DNA of 64,000 nucleotides, taken from assembly GCA_045613385.1 (NCBI GenBank), contig JAZLAW010000001.1:93635-157634 (forward strand), written 5' to 3'. Positions 52,071 to 61,307 of this stretch are shown here, one piece after another (positions within the stretch are counted from its first letter, which is position 1; each line of letters opens with the position of its first letter). The notes below the pieces were generated by a model. It ran no database searches, had not been told where the DNA came from, and saw only the letters and a list, made by a program, of their open reading frames with translations. Position numbers and translations under genes: made by a program. The DNA comes from SIG565 sp045613385 (lineage in GTDB: Bacteria; Bacillota; Clostridia; Oscillospirales; Acutalibacteraceae).

Positions 52071-54272
52071 TTGAATACCGCTATAATTTACGGTAACAGT
52101 GACAGTATTACCGACAACGATTTTCTTGGAAAAATCAATGCAATTTCAAAATTATTGTGTCCACAAAACCATTTGTCTCTCTTTCAAATTGGCGGCAATA
52201 ATGATTTTACCGAGACTTTTAAGAAAGCATCCGCAAATAATCGAATTGTGTTTTTAACACCTTCGGTTTTTGAAAACAATAAATCTTTTTTTGAAAAATA
52301 TCTGAAATCCGACTTTTTAGGTTTTTACAAAGGAAGGTTGTTTTCCTGCTTACCGGATAACGACCGAAAATTTTATCATATTATCGGACAAATTCTGGAA
52401 TCTTCCTTTAAAACAAACGAATTTTGTGCTGTAGATTACATTGATATTAACGAAATTTCATTTAAAGAAGTGTACGAGACAGTTGCGGCAAAACGTTCAT
52501 TAAAGAATCCGCATCTCTATGTATTTGAAAATGATAATTCTGTCCGCATTTTGGTTACTGCAAAATCACACTCGCAGTCACAGGCTGACAGTATGTGTAC
52601 AAATGCAATAAAGGGCATTAACCTTTTATTTACCGATAACGCTTTCTCAAATGATTTTAAGGATATTTCAGATAACGTTGTTAAAGCATTAAAGCAACAA
52701 AACTTAAAAATTGCTACCGCAGAATCTTGTACTGCCGGTATGCTTTCTGCCGCCATTACATCAGTACCCGGTTCTTCCGATGTTTTTGAAATCGGTATTT
52801 CATCCTATGCAGACCGCATAAAAAAAGCCGCATTGGGCGTATCTGCAAACACGTTAAAACTTTATGGAGCCGTAAGTATGCAAACTGCTATTGAAATGGC
52901 ACACGGCATTAAAACTTTAAGCGGCGCAGATATCGGCATCTCGGCAACAGGTGTAGCTGGACCTTCTCACAGTGAATCGAAGCCCGTGGGCACTGTATTT
53001 ATAGCTCTCACCGATGGAATCTATAATTGGGTTATTGACCTAAACTTAAATAGCAACCTGTCCCGCGACCAAATCAGAAAAAAGACTACATATAACTGTC
53101 TCGACCTTTTAAGGCGATATCTTCTATATTATCCCGAGCCTATGCCATATGGAGCAGAGGTTTCTAAACCACCTAAACTCCTTTATATGCAACCGCATTT
53201 TGAAACCGAATTTAACAACTTTAAGGTTAATATTTTTGAAGAAACTCCTGTTTCCGAAATTAAAACGGATTTTAATGAAGATTTAACCGAAAATATAACC
53301 GCACCAGATGAAAACAAACCTAACAACAAAATTAAAATAATTGACAGTTTAAAAATCTTAAAACAAAAACTTCTTGACCTTGTGTTGCGTATTAAACCGA
53401 TTTTAAAAGATAGACAAAAACTCAGAAAAATTGCTCTGAACTGTCTGCTTATCCTTTTAATTTCTTCGTTTGTTATTGGCAGTATAACCGTATACTCGTT
53501 CTTTTCAAAATCAAACAATAATTCGAAATTGATTGCATCTCTTTCATCAGTTTCTAATGCAGATAATATTAACTTTAACGCATTAAATGAAATAAACCCG
53601 GATATATGCGGTTGGATAACTGTTGGGAAAAACAAGATTAGTCTTCCTGTTTGTTATGATGGCGGAGATTACTACAAAAACCACAACTACAAACGACATT
53701 TAAGTGATTACGGCTCAATTTACTCTTTGAATGGCCTTACTTCTGATTGTAAGAATATGGTTATTAAAGGCAATTCTCCTTTTGATAACAGTATGTTTGG
53801 CGAATTGAACAGTTATAAATCTCTTGACTTTCTAAAACAGAACGGCACTATTAAACTCAGTACTACTTCTTTTACTAAAACATATCAAATTTTTGCTGTT
53901 ATGCTTATTGATGAGAATGAAAAACAAGATTTTTCATTTTACGGTACCGATTTCACCAATTTGGACAAGCATATTAACTGGATAAATAATATAAAACTGC
54001 GAAGCCTTTATAAATTTGACTCTCTGATTCCTGCAGATTCGCAATATGTTACTTTGGTAACCGATTCCAAAGAATTCGATGGCGCAAAAATTGTTGTAAT
54101 AGCATTTTCTGTTACAGAAGATATGCAAAATAATAATTATCCCGAAATGCTATCGGTTAATGCTTCACCATTCTATCCAACCATCTGGTATAAGATTCAT
54201 AACTCAAGAATGCCGGTTTTTGATATAAACAAATATGCAGGTCAATCACCGTTTCCAGCAAATGATAATTAA
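52071..54272 (+). CDS. CinA-like protein fused through a membrane helix to an inactive sortase-B-like domain
   Basis: A 733-residue fusion starting at TTG 52071 (GAGGTG five bases upstream). Residues 1-110 look like a degenerate MoCF fold (GGLGPT motif lost), about 140-195 like the CinA KH region. About 205-350 is a well-kept CinA C-terminal domain with ATAESCTAG (215-223, Ser219), a YADRIKKAALGV segment and ATGVAGP (292-298), suggesting NMN deamidase-type activity. A transmembrane helix lies at about 454-478. Residues 505-700 align with sortase B (CGWITV, PVCYDGGDYYKNH, VIKGNSPFDNSMF), but the catalytic His is Asn568, Cys is Asp665 and Arg is Lys673. Operon with iscS-thiI. The role is unknown. 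Confidence 0.75.
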   Translation: MNTAIIYGNSDSITDNDFLGKINAISKLLCPQNHLSLFQIGGNNDFTETFKKASANNRIVFLTPSVFENNKSFFEKYLKSDFLGFYKGRLFSCLPDNDRKFYHIIGQILESSFKTNEFCAVDYIDINEISFKEVYETVAAKRSLKNPHLYVFENDNSVRILVTAKSHSQSQADSMCTNAIKGINLLFTDNAFSNDFKDISDNVVKALKQQNLKIATAESCTAGMLSAAITSVPGSSDVFEIGISSYADRIKKAALGVSANTLKLYGAVSMQTAIEMAHGIKTLSGADIGISATGVAGPSHSESKPVGTVFIALTDGIYNWVIDLNLNSNLSRDQIRKKTTYNCLDLLRRYLLYYPEPMPYGAEVSKPPKLLYMQPHFETEFNNFKVNIFEETPVSEIKTDFNEDLTENITAPDENKPNNKIKIIDSLKILKQKLLDLVLRIKPILKDRQKLRKIALNCLLILLISSFVIGSITVYSFFSKSNNNSKLIASLSSVSNADNINFNALNEINPDICGWITVGKNKISLPVCYDGGDYYKNHNYKRHLSDYGSIYSLNGLTSDCKNMVIKGNSPFDNSMFGELNSYKSLDFLKQNGTIKLSTTSFTKTYQIFAVMLIDENEKQDFSFYGTDFTNLDKHINWINNIKLRSLYKFDSLIPADSQYVTLVTDSKEFDGAKIVVIAFSVTEDMQNNNYPEMLSVNASPFYPTIWYKIHNSRMPVFDINKYAGQSPFPANDN

Positions 54273-54300
54273 ATAATATTGTATTTATGGGGGATTAATT

Positions 54301-55116
54301 ATGAAAACTCACTTGAAAACTGAAATTATTTATTATAATTGCACTACCGATTTTGAATTTGAATTCAATTTGAATTCAGTGCATCCAATGAGATTATTAA
54401 GTGAAAGCTCACAAAATCAAAAGGAAATGCTTTCTTTTCTTGCGCGTGCAGTATCCCGTAGCAGAATAATTTTTATCTCTTCCCCTTTCAATGATAATCT
54501 GATTGATACTATTTCTCAATCTATCGGTTTTAAGTCCGAAGCAATCCCTGCCGAAGAATACGGTATAACAAAAAAGACCACCGACAAGTTAATAACGGGC
54601 GGTGTTCCGTTAGTAACTGAAGATGGTATTTACGCAGGTATTATTTTGGAAAGTGGACCGCAATCATTGATACTAATTACCGATGAGCGAGATACGCGAA
54701 AAAAGATTATGCGCAGTCTTGTTAATCAATATATTACCGACCTTTGTAATTGCGAGATATCTGATTATGATGAAGAAACTGCCGAGAGCATAAAAGAACC
54801 CACAACTCAAGTTAATGTTTCAGAAATACCAACAGATGACATTATACGTGAAGACACAACAAAAGAAGAAATTGTTTCGGAACAACAATCAGATATTACT
54901 GAAAACGAACCCGCTGTTGATGATGAACCGATAATTTCTGTTGAAGAACCCATAACCACTCAAAAGCTTAACCCTTTGACAACACTTACGGTTATACTAA
55001 CAATTATTTTATTCCTTCTTTTAGCCTTCATTATTTACTCATTAATAATTTCGCCTATTTTAAATGGTGTTTCTATTATAGAAAATATTAAACGAATTTT
55101 CTGGTTCTTATTTTAA
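54301..55116 (+). CDS. Membrane-anchored protein with possible degenerate MoCF-like domain
   Basis: A 271-residue protein with no clear name. The first ~145 residues follow the order of a CinA/MoaB MoCF domain (EIIYYN, then LLSFLARAVSRSRIIFISSP-like strand, then GGVPLVTEDGIYAGIILESG and a late ITDERDTRKKIM), but the GGLGPTxDD signature is absent. An acidic, Thr/Glu-rich linker (about 150-220) leads to one transmembrane helix (about 228-252) and a short extracellular tail. It starts 28 bases after the CinA-pseudosortase gene and shares its terminator. The MoCF assignment is pattern-based and uncertain. Confidence 0.55.
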   Translation: MKTHLKTEIIYYNCTTDFEFEFNLNSVHPMRLLSESSQNQKEMLSFLARAVSRSRIIFISSPFNDNLIDTISQSIGFKSEAIPAEEYGITKKTTDKLITGGVPLVTEDGIYAGIILESGPQSLILITDERDTRKKIMRSLVNQYITDLCNCEISDYDEETAESIKEPTTQVNVSEIPTDDIIREDTTKEEIVSEQQSDITENEPAVDDEPIISVEEPITTQKLNPLTTLTVILTIILFLLLAFIIYSLIISPILNGVSIIENIKRIFWFLF

Positions 55117-55149
55117 AAAAGCCGCTTATGGAATTCCATAAGCGGCTTT
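55116..55149. terminator. Bidirectional terminator
   Basis: Long perfect palindrome: AAAGCCGCTTATGGAATT and its complement, with A and T runs outside. It closes the iscS operon and the ispH operon. Confidence 0.93.
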
Positions 55150-55160
55150 AATTTATTTAA

Positions 55161-57182
55161 TTATTCTGCTACTTCTGCTACTTCTGCTACTTCTGCAACT
55201 TCTTCTGCAGTTTCTTCCGGAGCTTCTTCGGGAAGTAATGCACGAATAGAAAGGCTAACACGTTTCTTTTCGTTATCAATAGAAATGATTTTTGCTTCAA
55301 CTTCCTGACCGATAGTAAGTTCATCCTGCGGCTTCACAACGTGCTTATTAGCAATCTGTGAAATATGAATCAAACCATCAACGCCCGGTATAATTCTTGC
55401 AAATGCGCCATATGCAGTCATGCTAACAATAGTAACATTCACAACTGAATCAACCGCGTATGTATTGTTGAAAATTGTCCACGGATTTTCATCTTCTTTT
55501 TTATAGCCGAGAGAAATTTTCTTCTTCTCGCTATCTAAATCCTTAACATAAACTTCAACGGTATCACCTACAAGAACAACTTCAGAAGGATTCTTGATTT
55601 TCTGCCAGGAAAGTTCAGAAATATGAACCATACCGTCAACTCCGCCGATATCAACGAATGCGCCGTAGTTTGTAATAGATTTTACAGTACCTGTAAATCT
55701 GTCGCCAACTGCGATAGTTTCCCAAATTTTGCTTTCTGCAGCCTTTTTGAGTTCGCGAAGGACAACACGGATAGAACCGATTGCTCTGCGGCCACGGCCA
55801 ATTTCGATAATTTTAAAAGATGCTTCCTTGCCCTTTAATTCTTCAAGGTTTGCATTACGGGCAATTCCTGAATGTGAAGCAGGAATAAATACCTTTACGC
55901 CAAAAGCGGTCGCAATAACTCCGCCTTTAATTATATCTTTAACGGTTCCGGTAAGAATTTCTCCCGAATTCTTAGCAGCAATAATTTTGTCCCAACCGGC
56001 AATAGCATCGAAACGACGCTTTGAGAGCATTGCTGTCCCTTCCTGGTCATTGATACGCATAATTATTAAATTAAGCTCATCGCCAACCTTAACTTCCTCT
56101 ACAAGATTAACATTTGTATCATACGAATACTCATCTGCCGAAACGTATCCTGTAAGACCTCTACCAAAGTCTACCTGAATTTCCGTGGGTGTAACGGCAA
56201 GAACTGTACCGATAACCTTCTGGTCTGATGTTAAATTGTTGAGAGACGCCTCAAATGCTTCCTCGTCTGTCATTTCTTCATAGCTTTTCTGAACAGTATT
56301 TATTTCTTCAACTTGTTCATCAACCGGTTGCAAAATTTCCGTCATGTTTTTTATAGCCTCCTTTATAATGCGTGCAGGTGTAGATGCACCCGCAACGACT
56401 CCGACACTTTCAGCACCCTTAAACCATTCCGCCTTAAGTTCATCGGCAGTTTCAATTAAAAAGGTTTTGGCACAATTAGCAGAGCAAACGCAATAAAGCT
56501 TGTTTGTGTTTGAACTTGACTTGCCACCTATAACAATCATTACATCATTGGCTAAAGACAGTTCATCTGCTTCTTGTTGCCGCATCGCAGTCGCATTACA
56601 TATTGTATCAAAAACAAAAGCATTTGTACATACTTTTTTTATAAAAAAACAACTTTTTTTGAATATTTTCTCATTAAAAGTCGTCTGAGAGACAACAGTA
56701 ACGGGTTTTTCTTTCAAAAATGGGTTATTTTTAAATAATTCCTCAAGCTCTTCTTCATTACTAAATGTAAAAACTTCCGTATTTGCATTACCAATTATTC
56801 CGATAACTTCGCTATGTTTTCTATCCCCCGCAATTAAAATTGCGTGACCTTTACTAGATGCTTCACCAACAATTTTATGAATTTTAGCAACAAAGGGACA
56901 AGTAGCATCAATAAATCTGATACCATTATTTTCTGTTTTTTCAATAACTTCCTTCGGTACGCCGTGCGAACGGATAACCAGGGTTTCATCGGACATAACT
57001 TCACTTGGGTCATCTACAATTCTGACACCCCTGTTTTCAAGTTCTGTTACAAGTTGCGGATTGTGAATAATAGGTCCCAAGGTGCAAACCTTCCTATTGT
57101 CATCCAACAATTCGTATACTGTATTAACCGCCCTGTTTACTCCAAAGCAAAACCCCGCGGTTTTAGCCAACGTAATTTTCAA
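55161..57182 (-). CDS. ispH: IspH fused to S1 RNA-binding domains (IspH-RpsA)
   Basis: A two-part protein of 673 residues. The N-terminal ~280 residues are 4-hydroxy-3-methylbut-2-enyl diphosphate reductase, the last step of the non-mevalonate isoprenoid pathway, with Fe-S Cys12 (GFCFGV), Cys95 (DATCPF) and Cys195 (ICNAT). The rest holds four S1 domains as in ribosomal protein S1 (for example YGAFVDIGGVDGMVHISELS). The fusion is common in Clostridia. The tail is a V-A-E repeat. I start at TTG 57182 (KITLAKTAGFCFGV) because GGGAG precedes it; the ATG 15 bases upstream overlaps that site. It overlaps the plsC stop. Confidence 0.96.
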   Translation of the reverse strand: MKITLAKTAGFCFGVNRAVNTVYELLDDNRKVCTLGPIIHNPQLVTELENRGVRIVDDPSEVMSDETLVIRSHGVPKEVIEKTENNGIRFIDATCPFVAKIHKIVGEASSKGHAILIAGDRKHSEVIGIIGNANTEVFTFSNEEELEELFKNNPFLKEKPVTVVSQTTFNEKIFKKSCFFIKKVCTNAFVFDTICNATAMRQQEADELSLANDVMIVIGGKSSSNTNKLYCVCSANCAKTFLIETADELKAEWFKGAESVGVVAGASTPARIIKEAIKNMTEILQPVDEQVEEINTVQKSYEEMTDEEAFEASLNNLTSDQKVIGTVLAVTPTEIQVDFGRGLTGYVSADEYSYDTNVNLVEEVKVGDELNLIIMRINDQEGTAMLSKRRFDAIAGWDKIIAAKNSGEILTGTVKDIIKGGVIATAFGVKVFIPASHSGIARNANLEELKGKEASFKIIEIGRGRRAIGSIRVVLRELKKAAESKIWETIAVGDRFTGTVKSITNYGAFVDIGGVDGMVHISELSWQKIKNPSEVVLVGDTVEVYVKDLDSEKKKISLGYKKEDENPWTIFNNTYAVDSVVNVTIVSMTAYGAFARIIPGVDGLIHISQIANKHVVKPQDELTIGQEVEAKIISIDNEKKRVSLSIRALLPEEAPEETAEEVAEVAEVAEVAE

Positions 57183-57778
57183 AATTCTATCTCCCATAAA
57201 TGTGTGATATTTTCCATAATCAAACCTGTAACCCGTCTTATTTCCCTTTTTGAAACCCCGGCTTCCTTGGTTGTTATGGCAGATATTACCTTGCCGATTC
57301 TGACCGATACTTTTTTAAACAAAATTGGTCTTTTTGAATATCTTATTGCCACCGGCAAAATGTTTACTTTAGTATCAATTGCCAACATTGCGGCACCCGC
57401 TTTAGCTTTACCGGGCACTCCAAAATCATTTCTTGTGCCTTCCGGAAAGATGCCTAACACTCCGCCGTTTTCAAGGATTTCATATGCTTTTTTAAAGGCA
57501 TTGACATCCCCTGTAGACCGATTTATAGGAAAAGCTCCCATTTTCTTAAAGATATATCCAAGAATTTTATTTGTAAAAAGTTCTTTCTTTGCCATAAAAT
57601 TTATCTGGAAGGGACAGGCAACAATAAGAAACACAACATCCCAAAAGGACTGATGGTTACAACATACCATAAAACTACCATTTTCTATTAAATTATCGGT
57701 GCCGATAATTTCAATAGGAAATAAAACTTTAATTATAGGTTTTAAAATTGCTCTAACAGTTTTATAAAAACCACTCAT
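57179..57778 (-). CDS. plsC: 1-acyl-sn-glycerol-3-phosphate acyltransferase (PlsC)
   Basis: A 199-residue membrane-associated acyltransferase making phosphatidic acid. Motif I CCNHQSFWDVVF (HxxxxD) at about 34-45, FINRSTGD-like block II AFPINRSTGD, and motif III FPEGTR are visible. An N-terminal hydrophobic segment probably anchors it. Its start shares a base with the cmk stop and it overlaps ispH, forming a tight FAD-protein-cmk-plsC-ispH unit, an order frequently seen in Clostridia. Confidence 0.93.
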   Translation of the reverse strand: MSGFYKTVRAILKPIIKVLFPIEIIGTDNLIENGSFMVCCNHQSFWDVVFLIVACPFQINFMAKKELFTNKILGYIFKKMGAFPINRSTGDVNAFKKAYEILENGGVLGIFPEGTRNDFGVPGKAKAGAAMLAIDTKVNILPVAIRYSKRPILFKKVSVRIGKVISAITTKEAGVSKREIRRVTGLIMENITHLWEIEF

Positions 57779-58440
57779 TACATTTTTTCCTTTATGATGT
57801 TATATAAAGTATTTACCGATTCATCAAAGCTAAGTTCAGAGGTATCAACAATTACCGATTCTTCCGATGGTTTAAGCGGTGCAATCTCGCGGTGTGAATC
57901 GTTATAGTCACGCTTAATCATATCGTCAAGAACATCCTTGTATTCAACATTACTACCTTTTTCTGCAAGTTCATTATATCTCCGCTTTGCTCTGACCTCG
58001 GGTGATGCAGTTAAGAAAATCTTAATTTCCGCATTAGGAAGTACCACAGTACCAATATCTCTGCCATCCATAATAACGTTATTTTCTTTTGCTAATTGTC
58101 GTTGCTTGTCAAGTAAAAACGCACGTACCGGTCCCTTTGCAGAAACAGCAGATGCCATCATTGATGCATCGGGTGTGCGAATAAGTGACGATACATCTTC
58201 TTCATCAAGAAAAACCCTTTGTTCTCCATCCACGAACTTAATATCAATCTTTGTTTTGCTTATTATATTTTCAATATCACAATTAAGTTCAGTATCAAAA
58301 CCCAAACGTAAAAACTTAAGACCTATTGCACGGTAAAGCGCACCTGTGTCGACATATATAAATCCAAGCTTCTCCGCTAATTTTCTCGAAATTGTGCTCT
58401 TTCCGGCCCCTGCCGGTCCATCGATTGCTACTGAAATCAT
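57778..58440 (-). CDS. cmk: Cytidylate kinase
   Basis: Phosphorylates CMP and dCMP. The 220-residue protein has P-loop IDGPAGAGKST at 6-16, YVDTGALYRAIG with the substrate motif, a RTPDASMMASAVSA region, MDGRDIGTVVLPNA, and KRDYNDSHREIAPL in the lid. Start overlaps the upstream flavoprotein stop by four bases. Confidence 0.97.
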   Translation of the reverse strand: MISVAIDGPAGAGKSTISRKLAEKLGFIYVDTGALYRAIGLKFLRLGFDTELNCDIENIISKTKIDIKFVDGEQRVFLDEEDVSSLIRTPDASMMASAVSAKGPVRAFLLDKQRQLAKENNVIMDGRDIGTVVLPNAEIKIFLTASPEVRAKRRYNELAEKGSNVEYKDVLDDMIKRDYNDSHREIAPLKPSEESVIVDTSELSFDESVNTLYNIIKEKM

Positions 58441-59666
58441 ACAATACTTCCTCCTGCTAAAAATCCTGTTGAAAATGCGATTTGTAAATTAAATCCGCCG
58501 GTATAAGCATCTACATCTATTACTTCACCGGCAAAATATAAACCGTTTATTAGTTTCGATTGCATATCTGTCGGATTGATTTCTTTAACAGATATTCCTC
58601 CGCTTGTGATAATTGCCTGTTCAATATCACAGAAGTCCGTGGGATGAAGCGCAAACTCTTTTAGAACCCGACACAAAGCATTTCTCTGCTCTTTTGAAAT
58701 TTGATTTACCTTAGTCTCTGGGGTTATACCGCTTAGTTTAACAACTATAGGTATTAATTTCTGCGGTAATAATTTATCTAACGAATTGGCAAAATTCTTA
58801 TTCAGATTTTCACTAAAATCACGCTGTATGCGTTTATCAAGTTGCTCGTAATCAAGGGCCGGTTTTAAATCAATTTTAATCTGGTACTGATTTATACCTT
58901 TTTTTCTCATATGTGCCGAAGCACTCAGTACTAGCGGACCCGACACACCAAAATGTGTAAACAACATTTCACCCATTTCCGAAAAAACAGGTTTTTTCTT
59001 ATTGTTTTCGAAAACAGATAAAGTGACATTCTTAAGGCTTAAACCCATAAGAGAAGTGCAAAAACCTTCGTGTATTTTTAACGGTACGAGAGATGGCATA
59101 AGTTCTGTAACAGTATGCCCTAATTTTTGTGCCAGAGTATATCCATCCCCTGTAGAGCCTGTTGCTGAATATGATTTTCCGCCTGTAGCAATTATTACTG
59201 CATCTGCGTAAAATTCTTCACCGCTTTCAAGGCGTATACCTACAACCGAATTATCCGCGGATAATATTTCTGTTACTCTGCCTTGAATTATTTTGCCACC
59301 ACTTGATTTCACAGACGACACCAACGCATCAACAATATCTACTGCTTTATCTGACTGTGGAAAAACCCGGTTACCCCTTTCAGTTTTTAAAGGCACCCCT
59401 GCTTTTTCGAAAAAATCAATCGTATCCCTTGATGAAAATGCTGAAAAAGCGGAATATAAAAAACGACCGTTCTTTGTCATATTACTGATAAGGGTATCAT
59501 TATCGGTATTATTTGTAACATTGCATCTGCCTTTACCGGTAATCATAACTTTTCGGGCGGGTCTTGAATTTTTTTCAAACACAGTAACCTGATTTCCGTT
59601 GTTTGCCGCCGACACCGCCGCCATAAGACCGGCTGCACCGCCGCCAACAATTAAAACCTTTTTCAA
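58437..59666 (-). CDS. Aminoacetone oxidase-like FAD-binding protein (BaiN/YhiN family)
   Basis: A 409-residue FAD-dependent oxidoreductase of the HI0933/YhiN/BaiN family. The N-terminal dinucleotide motif VLIVGGGAAGLMAA, KVMITGKGRCNVTNN, a VIIATGGKSYSATGSTGDGY block, FTHFGVSGPLVLS, ITSGGISVKEINP and LYFAGEVIDVDAYTGGFNLQIAFSTG are diagnostic. BaiN participates in bile acid 7-dehydroxylation in Clostridium scindens, but the family is broad and this gene sits in the conserved cmk-plsC-ispH unit. A bile-acid role should not be assumed. Confidence 0.9.
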   Translation of the reverse strand: MKKVLIVGGGAAGLMAAVSAANNGNQVTVFEKNSRPARKVMITGKGRCNVTNNTDNDTLISNMTKNGRFLYSAFSAFSSRDTIDFFEKAGVPLKTERGNRVFPQSDKAVDIVDALVSSVKSSGGKIIQGRVTEILSADNSVVGIRLESGEEFYADAVIIATGGKSYSATGSTGDGYTLAQKLGHTVTELMPSLVPLKIHEGFCTSLMGLSLKNVTLSVFENNKKKPVFSEMGEMLFTHFGVSGPLVLSASAHMRKKGINQYQIKIDLKPALDYEQLDKRIQRDFSENLNKNFANSLDKLLPQKLIPIVVKLSGITPETKVNQISKEQRNALCRVLKEFALHPTDFCDIEQAIITSGGISVKEINPTDMQSKLINGLYFAGEVIDVDAYTGGFNLQIAFSTGFLAGGSIV

Positions 59667-59729
59667 AACGCGCCCCCCTTTTTTTACGTATACTTAATAT
59701 ATTTTAATATATTTCATACAAAAAGTAAA

Positions 59730-59760
59730 GAAAAACCGATGCCGTTTGGCATCGGTTTTA
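59730..59760 (-). terminator. Terminator after rny
   Basis: AAAACCGATGCC pairs perfectly with GGCATCGGTTTT around AAAC/GTTT, with a T run following on the minus strand. Confidence 0.9.
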
Positions 59761-59765
59761 AAATT

Positions 59766-61307
59766 TTATTTTGCATAGTCGACTGCTCGATTTTCACGGA
59801 TAAGGTTTACCTTTATCTGACCCGGATATTCAAGCTCGTTTTCAATGCGCTGTGCAATATCGTGTGCAATAAGAACCATCTGGTCATCGGAAATTACTTC
59901 CGGTTTAACAATTATACGTACTTCGCGACCAGCTTGAATAGCATACGAACGTTCTACACCGTTAAAGGAATTGGCGATTTCCTCAAGTTTTTCGAGACGT
60001 TTGATATAATTTTCAATGTTTTCGCGACGAGCACCAGGTCGTGAAGCAGAAATTGCATCGGCTGCCTGAACGATACAAGCAACAACGGTTTTTGCTTCAA
60101 CTTCACCGTGGTGAGCATGGATAGCGTGAATCACTTCTTCACTTTCCTTATACTTTTTAGCAGCTTCGACACCAAGTTGAATATGCGAACCTTCTTGCTC
60201 GTGGTCTAACGCCTTACCAATGTCGTGCAATAAACCTGCGCGTTTTGCAAGTGTAACATTAGCACCGATTTCTGCTGCAATAAGTCCAGAAAGATGACAA
60301 ACTTCAAGTGAATGGTTCAAAACACTCTGTCCATAGCTTGTACGGTATTTAAGCTTACCGATAAGTTTAACAAGTTCAGGATGCAGATTATGAATACCCG
60401 CTTCAAGCATAGCTCTCTCGCCTTCCTGCTTGATTGTAGCTTCAACTTCTGCAGTAGCCTTATTAATCATTTCTTCGATTCTTGCCGGATGAATTCTTCC
60501 GTCGACTATCAATTTTTCAAGTGTCAATCTTGCAATTTCTCGTCTTACAGGGTCAAAACAAGAAACAGTGATAGCTTCAGGTGTATCATCAATAATAAGG
60601 TCAGTACCTGTAGCGGTTTCAAGAGCGCGAATATTACGACCTTCACGACCGATTATACGGCCCTTCATTTCATCATTCGGCAAAGCTACAACCGAAACTG
60701 TGATTTCAGATGTATGGTCAGCGGCGCAACGTTGAATTGCGTGACTTAGAATTTCCCTTGCCATCTTTTCAGATTCTTCTTTAGTATGCTTTTCAAATTC
60801 AAGAATTTTTACTGCTTTCTCGTGATTTAATTCACCATCAAGAGTATTTAGCAAAAAATCTTTCGCTTCCTGCTTTGAAAAACCTGAAATTTTTTCAAGC
60901 ATTTCTATCTGACTTCTTTTAATTCTTTCACACTCATCGATTTTTTCATCGATTTCTTTTGCTTTAAGGCTTAATTTTTCTTCTTTTGCTTCTAAATTTT
61001 CAATTTTTTTATCAAGTGATTCTTCTTTTTGTTGCAAACGATGCTCGCTTCTTTGCACATCACTGCGACGTTCTTTAATGTCGCGCTCAGCTTCCTGTCT
61101 GAGTTGATATACTTCATCCTTTGCCTCTATAAGAATTTCTTTCTTTTTGGTTTCGGCATTTTTTATAGCATCGCTTAAAATACGACGCGCTTCTTCTTTT
61201 GCTGTTCCAAGCTCGTTACGGTCTGCTTTCTGTCTGTATGCAGAGCCGCCGAAAAAACCAACAACGCCTAAAACCAAGGCGATAACACCACCAATGATAT
61301 AGGGCAC
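59766..61307 (-). CDS. rny: Ribonuclease Y
   Basis: Membrane-anchored endoribonuclease that starts mRNA decay in Firmicutes. The 513-residue protein has an N-terminal helix (about 2-20), a long charged coiled coil (about 30-190), a KH domain with GRIIGREGRNIRALE around 220, and an HD domain with LLHDIGKALDHE around 355. Start is GTG with AAGGAGG upstream. Preceded by a 230-base leader containing two hairpins and followed by its own terminator. Confidence 0.97.
   Translation of the reverse strand: MPYIIGGVIALVLGVVGFFGGSAYRQKADRNELGTAKEEARRILSDAIKNAETKKKEILIEAKDEVYQLRQEAERDIKERRSDVQRSEHRLQQKEESLDKKIENLEAKEEKLSLKAKEIDEKIDECERIKRSQIEMLEKISGFSKQEAKDFLLNTLDGELNHEKAVKILEFEKHTKEESEKMAREILSHAIQRCAADHTSEITVSVVALPNDEMKGRIIGREGRNIRALETATGTDLIIDDTPEAITVSCFDPVRREIARLTLEKLIVDGRIHPARIEEMINKATAEVEATIKQEGERAMLEAGIHNLHPELVKLIGKLKYRTSYGQSVLNHSLEVCHLSGLIAAEIGANVTLAKRAGLLHDIGKALDHEQEGSHIQLGVEAAKKYKESEEVIHAIHAHHGEVEAKTVVACIVQAADAISASRPGARRENIENYIKRLEKLEEIANSFNGVERSYAIQAGREVRIIVKPEVISDDQMVLIAHDIAQRIENELEYPGQIKVNLIRENRAVDYAK

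Noticed and set aside
58437..59666. Bile-acid BaiN enzyme
   Set aside because: The family match is real, but the gene lies in the conserved cmk-plsC-ispH unit and no bai genes are present.
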